From NCBI RefSeq assembly GCF_014281125.1, contig NZ_JACOEA010000011.1, positions 1 through 25,046 of the forward strand: DNA of 25,046 nt, given 5' to 3'. The translations under genes were made by a program, and so were the position numbers. Shown here piece after piece: positions 1 to 7,952 of the stretch. Under the pieces are notes generated by a model. The model did not search any database and was not told the DNA's origin. It worked only from the letters and a program-made list of their open reading frames with translations. Each line of letters starts with the position of its first letter. Position 1 is the stretch's first letter. The stretch is from Lawsonibacter celer (GTDB lineage: Bacteria > Bacillota > Clostridia > Oscillospirales > Oscillospiraceae).

Positions 1-68
1 TGTTTAATTTACAAGGTACACGCTCGTCCCTCATCCAGCCGCTCTCCCGAGCCGCTGTCAGGACTTTT

Positions 69-98
69 AGTTTAACATACCCGCTGCTCGCTTGTCAA
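69..98 (-). promoter_or_regulatory. Leftward sigma-A promoter P2 (downstream of a tandem pair)
   Basis: On the minus strand a perfect -35 TTGACA (93-98) is followed after 18 bases by TAAACT (69-74), which is preceded by TG to give an extended -10. The DNA upstream of the -35 is A-rich, like an UP element. It fires towards position 1, so its gene lies outside the window. The leader ends in CTTGTAAATTAAACA near position 1, which resembles the conserved stretch before 16S rRNA in many Firmicutes. An rRNA operon is therefore inferred, not seen. Confidence 0.55.
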
Positions 99-184
99 GT
101 GCTTTCTTTCACTTTTTTCAGCCATTTTCTGGCCGGAACCCGGAAACCTCTGCACTTTCAAGGCTTTCCCGCGAGCGCTCAATT

Positions 185-213
185 AATATACCAAATCGGC
201 TGCGACTTGTCAA
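185..213 (-). promoter_or_regulatory. Leftward sigma-A promoter P1 (strong consensus)
   Basis: On the minus strand a perfect -35 TTGACA (208-213), a 17-base spacer and a -10 TATATT (185-190) make a near-consensus vegetative promoter. A-tracts upstream of the -35 (about 214-250) look like an UP element. It shares TTGACAAG and A-rich upstream sequence with the second promoter 115 bases downstream. Tandem strong promoters with UP elements are typical of rRNA operons. Confidence 0.65.
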
Positions 214-288
214 CACCTTTTTTGCAATTTCTTTCGTCTTTTTTTACTGCTTCTTGATACAACAAGATATGCCCTTTTCTGCCCCGGG

Positions 289-297
289 TTATCCACA
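289..297 (+). promoter_or_regulatory. Consensus DnaA box
   Basis: TTATCCACA matches the 9-mer DnaA box exactly. It lies between the end of gerAB and the leftward promoter pair. The 11-mer ACAAGATATGC occurs at 262-272 and again at 295-305, overlapping the end of the box. I see no second box in the window, so this is not an origin. It may be a regulatory or titration site, or chance. Confidence 0.35.
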
Positions 298-310
298 AGA
301 TATGCGTGCT

Positions 311-1396
311 TTACCCTTTCCTCCGGAGGAGCACAGCGGGTAGAAGCGCGGCAGGAATCAGAAATCCGAAGATAACTCCTCCCCATTCAGCGGCCTGCCC
401 CATCCACTGAGACAGGGCAAAGGCATCGGGAAAGAAAAAAATTGCTCCGATTAATGCGGCCAGCACGACCGGCCACGCGGCCGTACTGCGCTTTCGGAAT
501 CCGAATACCGACTGCGCCATGGCGCAGCAGGCTGAGGCTAAAAGGCCCAGGAGAGTAAGATCCGAGAGGACCCACAGAGCAATTACCACCGACTCCACCC
601 GTTCAAAGGCTCCGGGCACACCGATTCCCTTTACCATCATAAAAAAGGGGGTGTCCATACGTGCGGTCAGCTCAGGCCCGAAATTGCCTAAACAGACCAG
701 CTGCAGAGCCGCGAGCACCGCACAGAAAGCGGCCGCCCATTTCAGGCTCCGCCGCCGGTCACTGGAGCGGCGGGTCACATTTCCGCCCAGAAAGGCGCCG
801 AACACTCCATATCCCACCACTGACAGTACCGGCCGCACAGCGCGCGCCACACCCGGCACATCCTCGGCCCATACCGGCAGGACATTGGACGCCCGCACCC
901 GAAACAGGCCGAAGAACAGGGTCAGCCCCAGGCAGAGCGCCAGCGCCAGATAGAACAGCTCCGCCGCCCGTGCAAAGGCAGACAGCGGCTTTCTCACCAG
1001 CCACAGCACCAACAGCAGGGCTGCCATCAGAAAAAATCCCAGAGGAGCGTTGCGGTAGCTGGTGGACAAAAAGCGCAGCCCGAACAGCCGAGTATTTGCA
1101 CACAACAGGAAAAGTCCCCATATAAGATAAAGGAGGACAAGCGCCTTGCCCAGAGGCGCCCCAAGGACCCTCTGGGCAATCTCTCCCAACCCGGTCCCGG
1201 TCTCGGTCCCCCGGAACAGGGCGGAGATGACCCAACACAGGGCCAGGACGATGGGCAGCGCCGCCAGGGCAGACAGCCACCCCGCCCTTCCGGCCTCCTC
1301 CGCAGTCCGAGTGGGCAGCAGGCGTACCACAGGGGACAGCAGGGCAGTAAACAGGAGCACCATCAGCTGCCGCATGGAGATCTGGTCGTCGGTCAT
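311..1396 (-). CDS. gerAB: Spore germination receptor permease subunit, GerAB family
   Basis: This 361-residue, very hydrophobic protein shows about ten predicted membrane segments, as expected for the GerAB/APC-type subunit of a germinant receptor in the spore inner membrane. In known receptors this subunit takes part in germinant recognition. The N-terminus, with RQLMVLLFTALLSPVVRLLP just after the start, is typical of the family. The ATG at 1396 has AAGGTGG a few bases upstream. It is the last gene of the gerAA-gerAC-gerAB operon, 50 bases after gerAC, an order seen in clostridia and unlike the A-B-C order of Bacillus subtilis. Which germinant is sensed cannot be read from the sequence. 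Confidence 0.88.
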   Translation of the reverse strand: MTDDQISMRQLMVLLFTALLSPVVRLLPTRTAEEAGRAGWLSALAALPIVLALCWVISALFRGTETGTGLGEIAQRVLGAPLGKALVLLYLIWGLFLLCANTRLFGLRFLSTSYRNAPLGFFLMAALLLVLWLVRKPLSAFARAAELFYLALALCLGLTLFFGLFRVRASNVLPVWAEDVPGVARAVRPVLSVVGYGVFGAFLGGNVTRRSSDRRRSLKWAAAFCAVLAALQLVCLGNFGPELTARMDTPFFMMVKGIGVPGAFERVESVVIALWVLSDLTLLGLLASACCAMAQSVFGFRKRSTAAWPVVLAALIGAIFFFPDAFALSQWMGQAAEWGGVIFGFLIPAALLPAVLLRRKG

Positions 1397-1446
1397 GGGT
1401 TCACCACCTTGTTCTGATTTACCGCGTCACGGCATTTCCTTATTTT

Positions 1447-2526
1447 TTAAGAGGCATCATAGCCGCGTTCAACTTTGCCCTGAACCACAACCTGTAGCTC
1501 CAGTCCGGGCAGGTTCCATCCGGCCTGGATATCCGCCTTCCTCCAGGGCGCGGCCAGGCAGGCTGCCTGTTTCAGCCCCAAATAATCCGCGTCCAGCGCC
1601 TGGGACAGCGCCAGGGCCGCCTCCAGCCGGGCACGCTCTGTATCCGCCAGCCGCTGTTCCACCGCCTCCAGCTGCCTGCGGTCCCGCAAGTCCACCTCCG
1701 GCGTCCCCTCGGCCAAATTAGCCTCTACCCTGCATCGGATCTCCAGTCCGGTCAGAGCCTCTCCCTCAAAGACAGGCTTCACCCTGGTTCTGGCCCCTAC
1801 AATGCGCAGGGCCACATGCTCCGTCTCCAACACGTCCGCGTCCACCTGCCCCAGATAGAGGTTGACGCCCTTTGCCGCAGCCTCCTGTGTCCATCCGACC
1901 AGCCTGTTTTCCTTTAAAATTGCGTACCCCGCGGCCTCCAGGGTTCCCTCCGCCAGCTCCAGGGCCGGGACAAACGCTGCTTCCTGCTCCCCCAGGTCCG
2001 TGAGCACCTGCCCCACCGTACGGGTCATGGTGGCGGAGAGCAGGCCCGCGTCTTCCGACATGGCCTCCAGCCGGTCCGCCGCCGACTCGCCCGGTCCGGC
2101 CGCCGAGCGGATGGCGGTCTGCGCATCAGCGCCCCGGATGATATAGAGGTCCGTATCCAGGCGGGTCTCCACATCCCGCAGCACATAGTCCAGCGGGGCC
2201 AGCAGGTTTTCCCGGGCCAGTGTCTCTCCCAAAAGCAGTTGCCCCACGTGGCCATAGAAGAGGCTGGATTCCCCCTTGCCCTGGAGCGTCAGAAGGGCCC
2301 CGCTGATGGTCCCGCCCTGGCCGTCCAGCAGCTCGGGCAGCTCTCCGTCCTCCGCCCCGCTGGACAAAGTGACACTTACCCCCTCCGCCGTCACGTCCGC
2401 CCCCATGGTCCGCATGAGCACCACGGTGTCGATCTCTCGGGCATAGGGGAGCAGGTCCAAGGGATCGCCCCCCAGCACCATCAGTACCACGGCCGCCGCA
2501 GCCAGGAAAAGCCACGTCCGCTTCAT
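1447..2526 (-). CDS. gerAC: Spore germination protein, Ger(x)C family
   Basis: This 359-residue protein has one N-terminal hydrophobic segment (about residues 4-20) followed by the family's N-terminal pattern AREIDTVVLMRTMGAD, comparable to the RREIENL...GID region of GerAC proteins. GerAC subunits are normally lipoproteins on the outer face of the spore inner membrane. Here no cysteine follows the hydrophobic segment (the sequence runs VLGGDPLDLLP), so the usual lipobox is absent and the segment may act as an uncleaved anchor or ordinary signal peptide. Its ATG overlaps the gerAA stop in an ATGA, with GGAGG just upstream, implying translational coupling. Assignment rests on the operon context and N-terminal similarity. 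Confidence 0.85.
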   Translation of the reverse strand: MKRTWLFLAAAAVVLMVLGGDPLDLLPYAREIDTVVLMRTMGADVTAEGVSVTLSSGAEDGELPELLDGQGGTISGALLTLQGKGESSLFYGHVGQLLLGETLARENLLAPLDYVLRDVETRLDTDLYIIRGADAQTAIRSAAGPGESAADRLEAMSEDAGLLSATMTRTVGQVLTDLGEQEAAFVPALELAEGTLEAAGYAILKENRLVGWTQEAAAKGVNLYLGQVDADVLETEHVALRIVGARTRVKPVFEGEALTGLEIRCRVEANLAEGTPEVDLRDRRQLEAVEQRLADTERARLEAALALSQALDADYLGLKQAACLAAPWRKADIQAGWNLPGLELQVVVQGKVERGYDAS

Positions 2527-4043
2527 CCCTGGTTCCTCCGATTGCGCGTTTTGAGAGCGTCGGGGCGCAGCTTTACCCGGGGCAGCGGCTGCCGGAGTAC
2601 CGCATGCCCCTCCACCTGTTTCCCGTCGTTTGCGGCAAAGGGGGTGAGGTAGGACACCCCAAAGCTCTCAATTCCCGCCAGGTGAATGACCAGCGCGGCC
2701 GCGCCCATGACCAGCCCAAACAGCCCGGCCACGCTGGAGAATACCGCCAGCACAAACCGCCAGATGCGCAAAGCGCCGGCCAGCTCCTGGCTGGGCATGG
2801 TATATCCGGCGATGCCTGCCACTGAGACTACAATCAGCACCGCTGGGGAGACGATTTTCGCCTCTACCGCCGCGGTGCCCACCACGAGCCCGCCAATGAT
2901 GGATACGGTCTGCCCAATGGACTGGGGCAGACGCAGCCCCGCCTCCTGCAGAATCTCAAAGGCCAGCAGAAGGATCAGCACCTCAAACACCGAGATAAAG
3001 GGCACATCCTGCTTGGCCGCGATGATGGACAGCGCCAGCCGTGTGGGAATCATCTCCTGATGAAAGGTGACCATGGCCACATAGAAGCCGGGCAGGGTTA
3101 GCGTGAGCAGCAGGCAGATGCCTCGGAGCACCAGCAGCACGGAGGAGAGCATCCAGTTGTTGGATTTGTCCTGGCTGGCCCTCAGGAAATCCCCCAGCAC
3201 GCCGGGCGCCAAATAGCCCAAGGGCAGGCCGTCGATGAGCACCCCCACCCGGCCCTCCGCCAGCCCGGCGCAGAATTTGTCCGGCCGCTCCGTATACTGC
3301 ACCAGCGGAAACGCGGTGCCGGTACAGTCCACAATATACTCCTCAATATTTCCGGTGGACAGGGCTGCGTCAATGTCAATGGCCGCCAGCCGCTCCTCCA
3401 CCTGGCGCACCAGCTCCGGGTCGGTAATCCCCTCCATCCACAGGATATCAACTGTGGTCAGGGACTGCCTCCCCACAATCTGTTCCCGGATCTTCAGCTC
3501 CGGGGCTTTCAGATGCCGGCGCACCAGGCTGGTGTTGGTCCGCAGGGACTCCACAAAGGAGTCCCTGGAGCCTTTAAGCACGGTCTCGTTTTCCGGGTCG
3601 CTGACCGAGCGCTTCTCCTCGGTCCCCACGTTAAAGGAGAGGACCGTGCTTTTCCCAGGAAAGAGCAGCAGGCAGTTGCCGTTTACCAGGTCAGCCGCCG
3701 CCGTATCCATGGTGTCCCGCTCGTCCACCCCCAGGTTGTACAGCGCCCCTGCCTTGATCTGCGCCATCACGGCGTCCATGTCGGGGCAGGCAGCCAGGGC
3801 GCTGTCCTGGGCCAGTGGCCGCAGAACATAGTCGCTCACCCGCTCCATTTTCACCATGCCGCCGATGTAGCACAGAGTCAGCTTTTTCTCCTCATCACCG
3901 GCCAAAGCCACTTCCCGGTGGGAAAAGTCCACGCAGTCCGCAAAAACCTGCTCCAGGCTCTCCAGACTCAGCGGGAGGGAAATCCGCGGCTCCTTTCGGG
4001 GATGAGGCGGTATGCGCGCCTCATCCCGGCCAAAAAAGCCCAT
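2523..4043 (-). CDS. gerAA: Spore germination receptor subunit, GerAA family
   Basis: This 506-residue protein has a hydrophilic N-terminal half (residues 1 to about 295) and a C-terminal membrane part with about five or six helices (about 300-460), the normal GerAA architecture. Family signatures visible include ALYNLGVDERDT-type soluble-domain sequence, the VLIDGLPLGYLAPG region and QEMIPTRLALSI between membrane segments. I chose the ATG at 4043 because a perfect AAGGAGGT (4051-4058) sits seven bases upstream and a sigma-G-like promoter lies at 4075-4103. An in-frame ATG at 4130 would start upstream of that promoter. The gene begins the operon and overlaps gerAC by four bases. GerAA is the scaffold and probable ion-channel subunit of the receptor. 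Confidence 0.92.
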   Translation of the reverse strand: MGFFGRDEARIPPHPRKEPRISLPLSLESLEQVFADCVDFSHREVALAGDEEKKLTLCYIGGMVKMERVSDYVLRPLAQDSALAACPDMDAVMAQIKAGALYNLGVDERDTMDTAAADLVNGNCLLLFPGKSTVLSFNVGTEEKRSVSDPENETVLKGSRDSFVESLRTNTSLVRRHLKAPELKIREQIVGRQSLTTVDILWMEGITDPELVRQVEERLAAIDIDAALSTGNIEEYIVDCTGTAFPLVQYTERPDKFCAGLAEGRVGVLIDGLPLGYLAPGVLGDFLRASQDKSNNWMLSSVLLVLRGICLLLTLTLPGFYVAMVTFHQEMIPTRLALSIIAAKQDVPFISVFEVLILLLAFEILQEAGLRLPQSIGQTVSIIGGLVVGTAAVEAKIVSPAVLIVVSVAGIAGYTMPSQELAGALRIWRFVLAVFSSVAGLFGLVMGAAALVIHLAGIESFGVSYLTPFAANDGKQVEGHAVLRQPLPRVKLRPDALKTRNRRNQG

Positions 4044-4074
4044 ACGCTCCACCTCCTTTTCCAATGATCCCTGC

Positions 4075-4103
4075 CAGTATGCCCTCTTTCCCCCAAAATA
4101 TGC
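4075..4103 (-). promoter_or_regulatory. Sigma-G-like (forespore) promoter of the ger operon
   Basis: On the minus strand GCATA (4099-4103) matches the sigma-G -35 consensus gMATR. CATACTG (4075-4081) is one base from the -10 form CATnMTA, with a 17-base spacer. The predicted transcript start is about 25 bases before the gerAA start codon and leaves room for its Shine-Dalgarno. Forespore expression is the known pattern for ger receptor operons. The match is by eye. Confidence 0.5.
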
Positions 4104-4146
4104 GGCCATACCCGGGCACTTTTCCGACACTTTTCACAAATTCCTC

Positions 4147-4175
4147 TTGTTTTCCTTCCGAATAGGCCGTATAAT
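4147..4175 (+). promoter_or_regulatory. Sigma-A promoter of the phosphotransbutyrylase gene
   Basis: TTGTTT (4147-4152), a 17-base spacer and a perfect TATAAT (4170-4175) precede the gene by about 55 bases. It is divergent from the sporulation-type promoter of the ger operon, with about 45 bases between the two. Confidence 0.7.
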
Positions 4176-4230
4176 TATACTAGGGTAATTTCAGTGCCCT
4201 TTGAAAATGTGTGGAAAAGAGGCGGACTAC

Positions 4231-5163
4231 ATGGAATTAAAGAACTTTGATAATATTATCAGCCGGATCCCGAAGCTCCCAGCTCCGCTGCGGGTCGTTC
4301 TGGCCGGCTCAGACGGTGAGAATATGCTCCGTGGTCTCTTCCGAGCCCAGGAGGAGGGCTTTGTGCAACCCGTGCTGGTGGGCGACCGTGCCCGCACCAT
4401 CACCCAGCTGGAAAAGCTGGGGCTGGAAAACAAGCCCTACACCATGGTGGACACCCCGCCCGGCCATAATGTCACCCAGGCCGCCATTGACATTATCACC
4501 TGCGGGGATGGCGACATCCTCATGCGGGGCAGCATGCCCACCCGGGATTTTCTGATGCCCGTTCTGGATAAAAAAAACGGCCTACGCACCAACCGGATCA
4601 TGAGCCATGTCTCTCTGGCCTCCATTCCCGAATACCCCAAGCTGATGGCGCTGTCCGATATGACCATTATTGTCAATCCCAACCCCGCCCAGAAGAAGGC
4701 CATTATCAAGAATATGGCCGATGCGCTGAAGGCCTTCGGCTACGAAAACCCCAAGCTGGCTCTGCTGGCGCTGGTGGAAAACGTCAATTTCCACATGCCC
4801 GACACCATCGAGGCCCAGCGCCTGGTGGCCGAGCAGAAGTCCAGGCCCTTTGCCGACTGTGAGCTGTGGGGCCCCATCTCCTATGACCTGATTATCTCCA
4901 AGGAAGCCTGCCGTCTGAAAAACTATGACTGTCCCTGGGCGGGCGGTGGTTTTGACGGCATTGTGGCCCAGAACCTGCTCTCCGCCAACACCCTGGTCAA
5001 GAGCTGGCTGATCCACGCCCACGCCGTGACCTGCGGCGCCGTGGTGGGCGCCAAAGTGCCCATCGCCCTTACCTCTCGCTCCGCCGCCGCGGAGGAGAGC
5101 TTCCTCTCCCTGGTCTTCTGCGCCGTGCTCAACGAGTGGCGCAAGACCCAGGCGCAGGATTGA
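4231..5163 (+). CDS. ptb: Phosphate acyltransferase, phosphotransbutyrylase-like
   Basis: This 310-residue protein belongs to the phosphate acetyl/butyryltransferase family, which interconverts acyl-CoA plus phosphate and acyl phosphate plus CoA. Length, the N-terminal VVLAGSDGEN and PVLVGD segments, the ILMRGSMPT motif and the C-terminal GAVVGAKVPIALTSRS block fit Ptb better than the longer Pta enzymes. The ATG at 4231 is preceded by AGAGGCGG at good distance; in-frame starts at 4201 and 4207 lack such a site. Ptb normally works with butyrate kinase to make ATP, but no kinase gene is adjacent: the gene stands alone between its own promoter and a strong terminator. Butyryl specificity is inferred; a branched-chain or other acyl substrate is possible. 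Confidence 0.82.
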   Translation: MELKNFDNIISRIPKLPAPLRVVLAGSDGENMLRGLFRAQEEGFVQPVLVGDRARTITQLEKLGLENKPYTMVDTPPGHNVTQAAIDIITCGDGDILMRGSMPTRDFLMPVLDKKNGLRTNRIMSHVSLASIPEYPKLMALSDMTIIVNPNPAQKKAIIKNMADALKAFGYENPKLALLALVENVNFHMPDTIEAQRLVAEQKSRPFADCELWGPISYDLIISKEACRLKNYDCPWAGGGFDGIVAQNLLSANTLVKSWLIHAHAVTCGAVVGAKVPIALTSRSAAAEESFLSLVFCAVLNEWRKTQAQD

Positions 5164-5172
5164 GTTTGATTG

Positions 5173-5216
5173 AAACAAAGCGGAGGTCCTGCTTCAGCAG
5201 GACCTCCGCTTTGTTT
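5173..5216. terminator. Bidirectional rho-independent terminator
   Basis: A perfect 20-base-pair inverted repeat (5173-5192 with 5197-5216) closes on a TTCA loop. Its outer part is A-rich on the left and T-rich on the right, so it can serve both the plus-strand phosphotransbutyrylase and the minus-strand ATPase, whose genes converge here. It begins 9 bases after one stop codon and lies 3 bases past the other. Confidence 0.92.
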
Positions 5217-5219
5217 ATC

Positions 5220-7859
5220 TTAACGGGACAGCAGGGCCTCTTTCCCGGCCTGACCGGCGGGCTTTCGCCGCACCCGGCCCCGGCCGGCGGCCTTTACCGC
5301 CTCGCACACCACCACGGGCGTTACCGCCAGGGCGAGCACCACCGCCCACTCCATCGGGCTCATGGGTACTGTATTAAAGATGGCCTGGAGGGGCGGAATG
5401 CATAATACCGCCAGCTGCATGGCCATGCCCACCAGGAACGCCCGGTTCATCGCCCGGTTGGAAAGCAGGCCGATGTGCAGCAGGGAGGCACGCTCGCTGC
5501 GCACGTCAAAGGCGTGGAACAGCTGACACAGAGTCAGGGTTGCAAAGGCCATGGTGTTGGCCGTGGAGCTGGCCTGTCCCGGATCGGAGAGGACATACTC
5601 CCCCAGAAAATAGGCCGCCAGGGTCAGCACCCCCACCATTACCCCCTGCCAGGCCAGACGCAGGGCAAAACCGTGGGCAAAGAGGGAGGCGTGGGCCTCC
5701 CTGGGCGGCTGATCCATGACGCCCTCCTCCACCGGCTCCACCCCCAGCGCCAGGGCGGGCAGGGAGTCGGTCACCAGATTGAGCCAAAGCAGCTGTACCG
5801 GCACCAGGGGCATCTGGTGAAAATCGAACAGGGTGGCCAGGAAGATGGTCAGGATCTCCCCGATGTTGCAGGATAGCAGATAGTGGATGGCCTTTTTGAT
5901 GTTGGCGTAGATGCCGCGCCCCTGTTCCACGGCGGAGACGATTGTGGCAAAATTGTCGTCGGTCAGAATCATATCCGCCGCGCCCTTGGCCACGTCGGTC
6001 CCCGTAATGCCCATGGCACAGCCGATGTCCGCCACCTTCAGGGCAGGGGCGTCATTGACTCCGTCCCCGGTCATGGCGGTCACCTTTCCCCTGGCCTGCC
6101 AAGCCTTCACAATGCGCATCTTATGCTCCGGGGAGACTCGGGCGTAGACGGAGAACTTCTCCACCTCTTCCTCCAGCAGCTCCTGGGGCATAAAGTCCAG
6201 GTCCTCCCCAGTGATGGCCAGGTCCCCTGCCCGGAAGATTCCCAGCTCCCTGGCCACCGCCACGGCGGTGAGCTTGTGGTCGCCGGTGATCATCACCGGG
6301 CGGATGCCGGCGGCAAAGCACTGCTCCACCGCCTCCCGCGCCTCCGGCCGGGGCGGGTCCATCAGCCCCAGCAGCCCCACAAAGGTCAGATCCTGCTCCA
6401 GCAGGGCGCTGCTGAGCTCCCGTGGCAGAAACTCCAGATCCTTATAGGCCACGCCCAGCACCCGCAGCGCCTTGGCCGCCATGGCCTCATTGCGGCCGGC
6501 GGCCCGGCCTGTCCCCGCCTGCCGGCAGCGGCGCAGCAGCACGTCGGGCGCCCCCTTCACGCACACCCGGAATCCCCCGCCGGGCTTTTGGTGGACCGTG
6601 GTCATCAGCTTTCGAGTGGAGTCAAAGGGAAGCTCTCCCCGACGGGGCCAGTCCGCCTCCAGCTGGTTTTTCTCCACCCCCTCCCGCTCCGCCAGCTCCA
6701 CAATGGCCGTCTCGGTAGGGTCTCCGGTGCACTGGGGCAGCCTGCCCCGGTAGGAGAGCACCGCATCGCTGCACAGGGTTCCGATGGTCAGGGCCAGGGC
6801 GCGCTCTCCCCGACGGGGCGTCCATACGTCCACCACGCTCATTTTATTCTGGGTGAGGGTGCCCGTCTTGTCCGAACAGATCACGCTGGCACAGCCCAGG
6901 GTCTCCACCGCGGGCAGGCGCTTTACAATGGCTCCCCGCTTTACCATCCGCTGCACGCCCAAGGCCAGCACAATGGTGACAATGGCGGGCAGTCCCTCCG
7001 GGATCGCGGCCACCGCCAGGGAGACCGCGGTGAGGAACATGCCCAGCAGATCCTTGCCCTGGAGCAGGCCCACCCCGAACATCACCGCGCATACGCACAG
7101 GCAGAGGAAAGACAGCGTCCTGGAGATCTCCGCCATCTTTTTCTGCAGGGGGGTCTGTGCGCTCTCCTCCCCCAGCATCAGCCCGGCGATGCGGCCCACC
7201 TCGGTGTCCATTCCGGTGCCCACCACCACCCCGGCCGCCCGGCCGGCGGTAATGACCGTGGCCGAGAGGAGCATGTTTTTCCGGTCCGCCAGGGGCGTGT
7301 CCTCGGGCAGCGCGCCCAGCGCGCCCTTGGATACCGGGACGGACTCTCCCGTCATGGCGCTCTCGTCCGCCGTCAGCCCGGCGCTCTCCAGGATGCGGGT
7401 ATCAGCGGGCACCAGGTCCCCCGCCTCCAGACGGATGATATCCCCCGGTACCAGGTCCGCAGCCTCCACCCGCTCCAGCCTTCCGTCCCGCACCACCCGC
7501 GCCAGGGGCGCGGACATACGCCGCAGTGCCTCCAGCGCCCGCTCGGCGCTGTCCTCCTGGGAGATGGAGATACAGGCGTTGACCACCACAATCACCAGGA
7601 TAATCACCGCGTCCAGCCAATCCTCTCCCCCGCTGGCCCAGAGGGACAGCGCCGCCGCGGCCAGCAGGACCAGGATCATCGGGTCCTTCATCTGCCCAAA
7701 AAAGCGGCGGGGCAGGCTCTCCCGCTTAGTCCCCTGGAGTCGGTTGGGGCCGTATCGGCCCAAACGGCGCTCCGCCTCCTCCCCGCTCAGTCCCCGGACC
7801 TTGTCCGTCTCCAGCTGCTCCAGCGTCTGCCGGGCGCTCTTTGCGTGCCATACGCTCAT
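5220..7859 (-). CDS. P-type calcium-transporting ATPase (SERCA/PMCA type)
   Basis: This 879-residue membrane pump has all marks of a P2-type ATPase: actuator TGES (170-173), phosphorylation site CSDKTGTLTQNK with Asp330, nucleotide-domain KGAPD (435-439), TGD (525-527) and hinge MTGDGVNDAP (596-605). About ten membrane helices are present: two around 60-98, two around 248-300, six from about 655 to 855. Ion-site residues of SERCA are visible in PEGLP (287-291), NIGE (665-668) and NLVTD (694-698), which supports Ca2+ export; Mn2+ is an alternative. The ATG at 7859 has AAGGGGAGA upstream. The gene follows the Spo0A-like gene with its own probable promoter and ends at a shared terminator. It seems intact. 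Confidence 0.93.
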   Translation of the reverse strand: MSVWHAKSARQTLEQLETDKVRGLSGEEAERRLGRYGPNRLQGTKRESLPRRFFGQMKDPMILVLLAAAALSLWASGGEDWLDAVIILVIVVVNACISISQEDSAERALEALRRMSAPLARVVRDGRLERVEAADLVPGDIIRLEAGDLVPADTRILESAGLTADESAMTGESVPVSKGALGALPEDTPLADRKNMLLSATVITAGRAAGVVVGTGMDTEVGRIAGLMLGEESAQTPLQKKMAEISRTLSFLCLCVCAVMFGVGLLQGKDLLGMFLTAVSLAVAAIPEGLPAIVTIVLALGVQRMVKRGAIVKRLPAVETLGCASVICSDKTGTLTQNKMSVVDVWTPRRGERALALTIGTLCSDAVLSYRGRLPQCTGDPTETAIVELAEREGVEKNQLEADWPRRGELPFDSTRKLMTTVHQKPGGGFRVCVKGAPDVLLRRCRQAGTGRAAGRNEAMAAKALRVLGVAYKDLEFLPRELSSALLEQDLTFVGLLGLMDPPRPEAREAVEQCFAAGIRPVMITGDHKLTAVAVARELGIFRAGDLAITGEDLDFMPQELLEEEVEKFSVYARVSPEHKMRIVKAWQARGKVTAMTGDGVNDAPALKVADIGCAMGITGTDVAKGAADMILTDDNFATIVSAVEQGRGIYANIKKAIHYLLSCNIGEILTIFLATLFDFHQMPLVPVQLLWLNLVTDSLPALALGVEPVEEGVMDQPPREAHASLFAHGFALRLAWQGVMVGVLTLAAYFLGEYVLSDPGQASSTANTMAFATLTLCQLFHAFDVRSERASLLHIGLLSNRAMNRAFLVGMAMQLAVLCIPPLQAIFNTVPMSPMEWAVVLALAVTPVVVCEAVKAAGRGRVRRKPAGQAGKEALLSR

Positions 7860-7905
7860 TGGTATCTCCCCTTGACATCCATTATTTTCCTGTTCTTTGG
7901 ATATC

Positions 7906-7934
7906 AGTATAGCACGCAGCCTGTCCGATTTCAG
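7906..7934 (-). promoter_or_regulatory. Extended -10 promoter of the P-type ATPase
   Basis: On the minus strand TATACT (7906-7911) is preceded by TGC to form an extended -10. A weak -35 CTGAAA (7929-7934) lies 17 bases upstream. It is about 50 bases before the start codon. The core CGTGCTATA recurs upstream of the foldase and prs genes. Confidence 0.55.
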
Positions 7935-7952
7935 GGGAAATCTGGCGAGGGC

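Noticed and set aside
92..343. A small plus-strand frame of 83 codons at the left end
   Set aside because: It runs through the two minus-strand promoters and the gerAB end, begins without a ribosome binding site, and has no recognisable motif.
4044..4130. An N-terminal extension of GerAA starting at 4130
   Set aside because: It lacks a good Shine-Dalgarno and would start upstream of the sigma-G-like promoter, whereas the ATG at 4043 has a perfect AAGGAGGT at seven bases.
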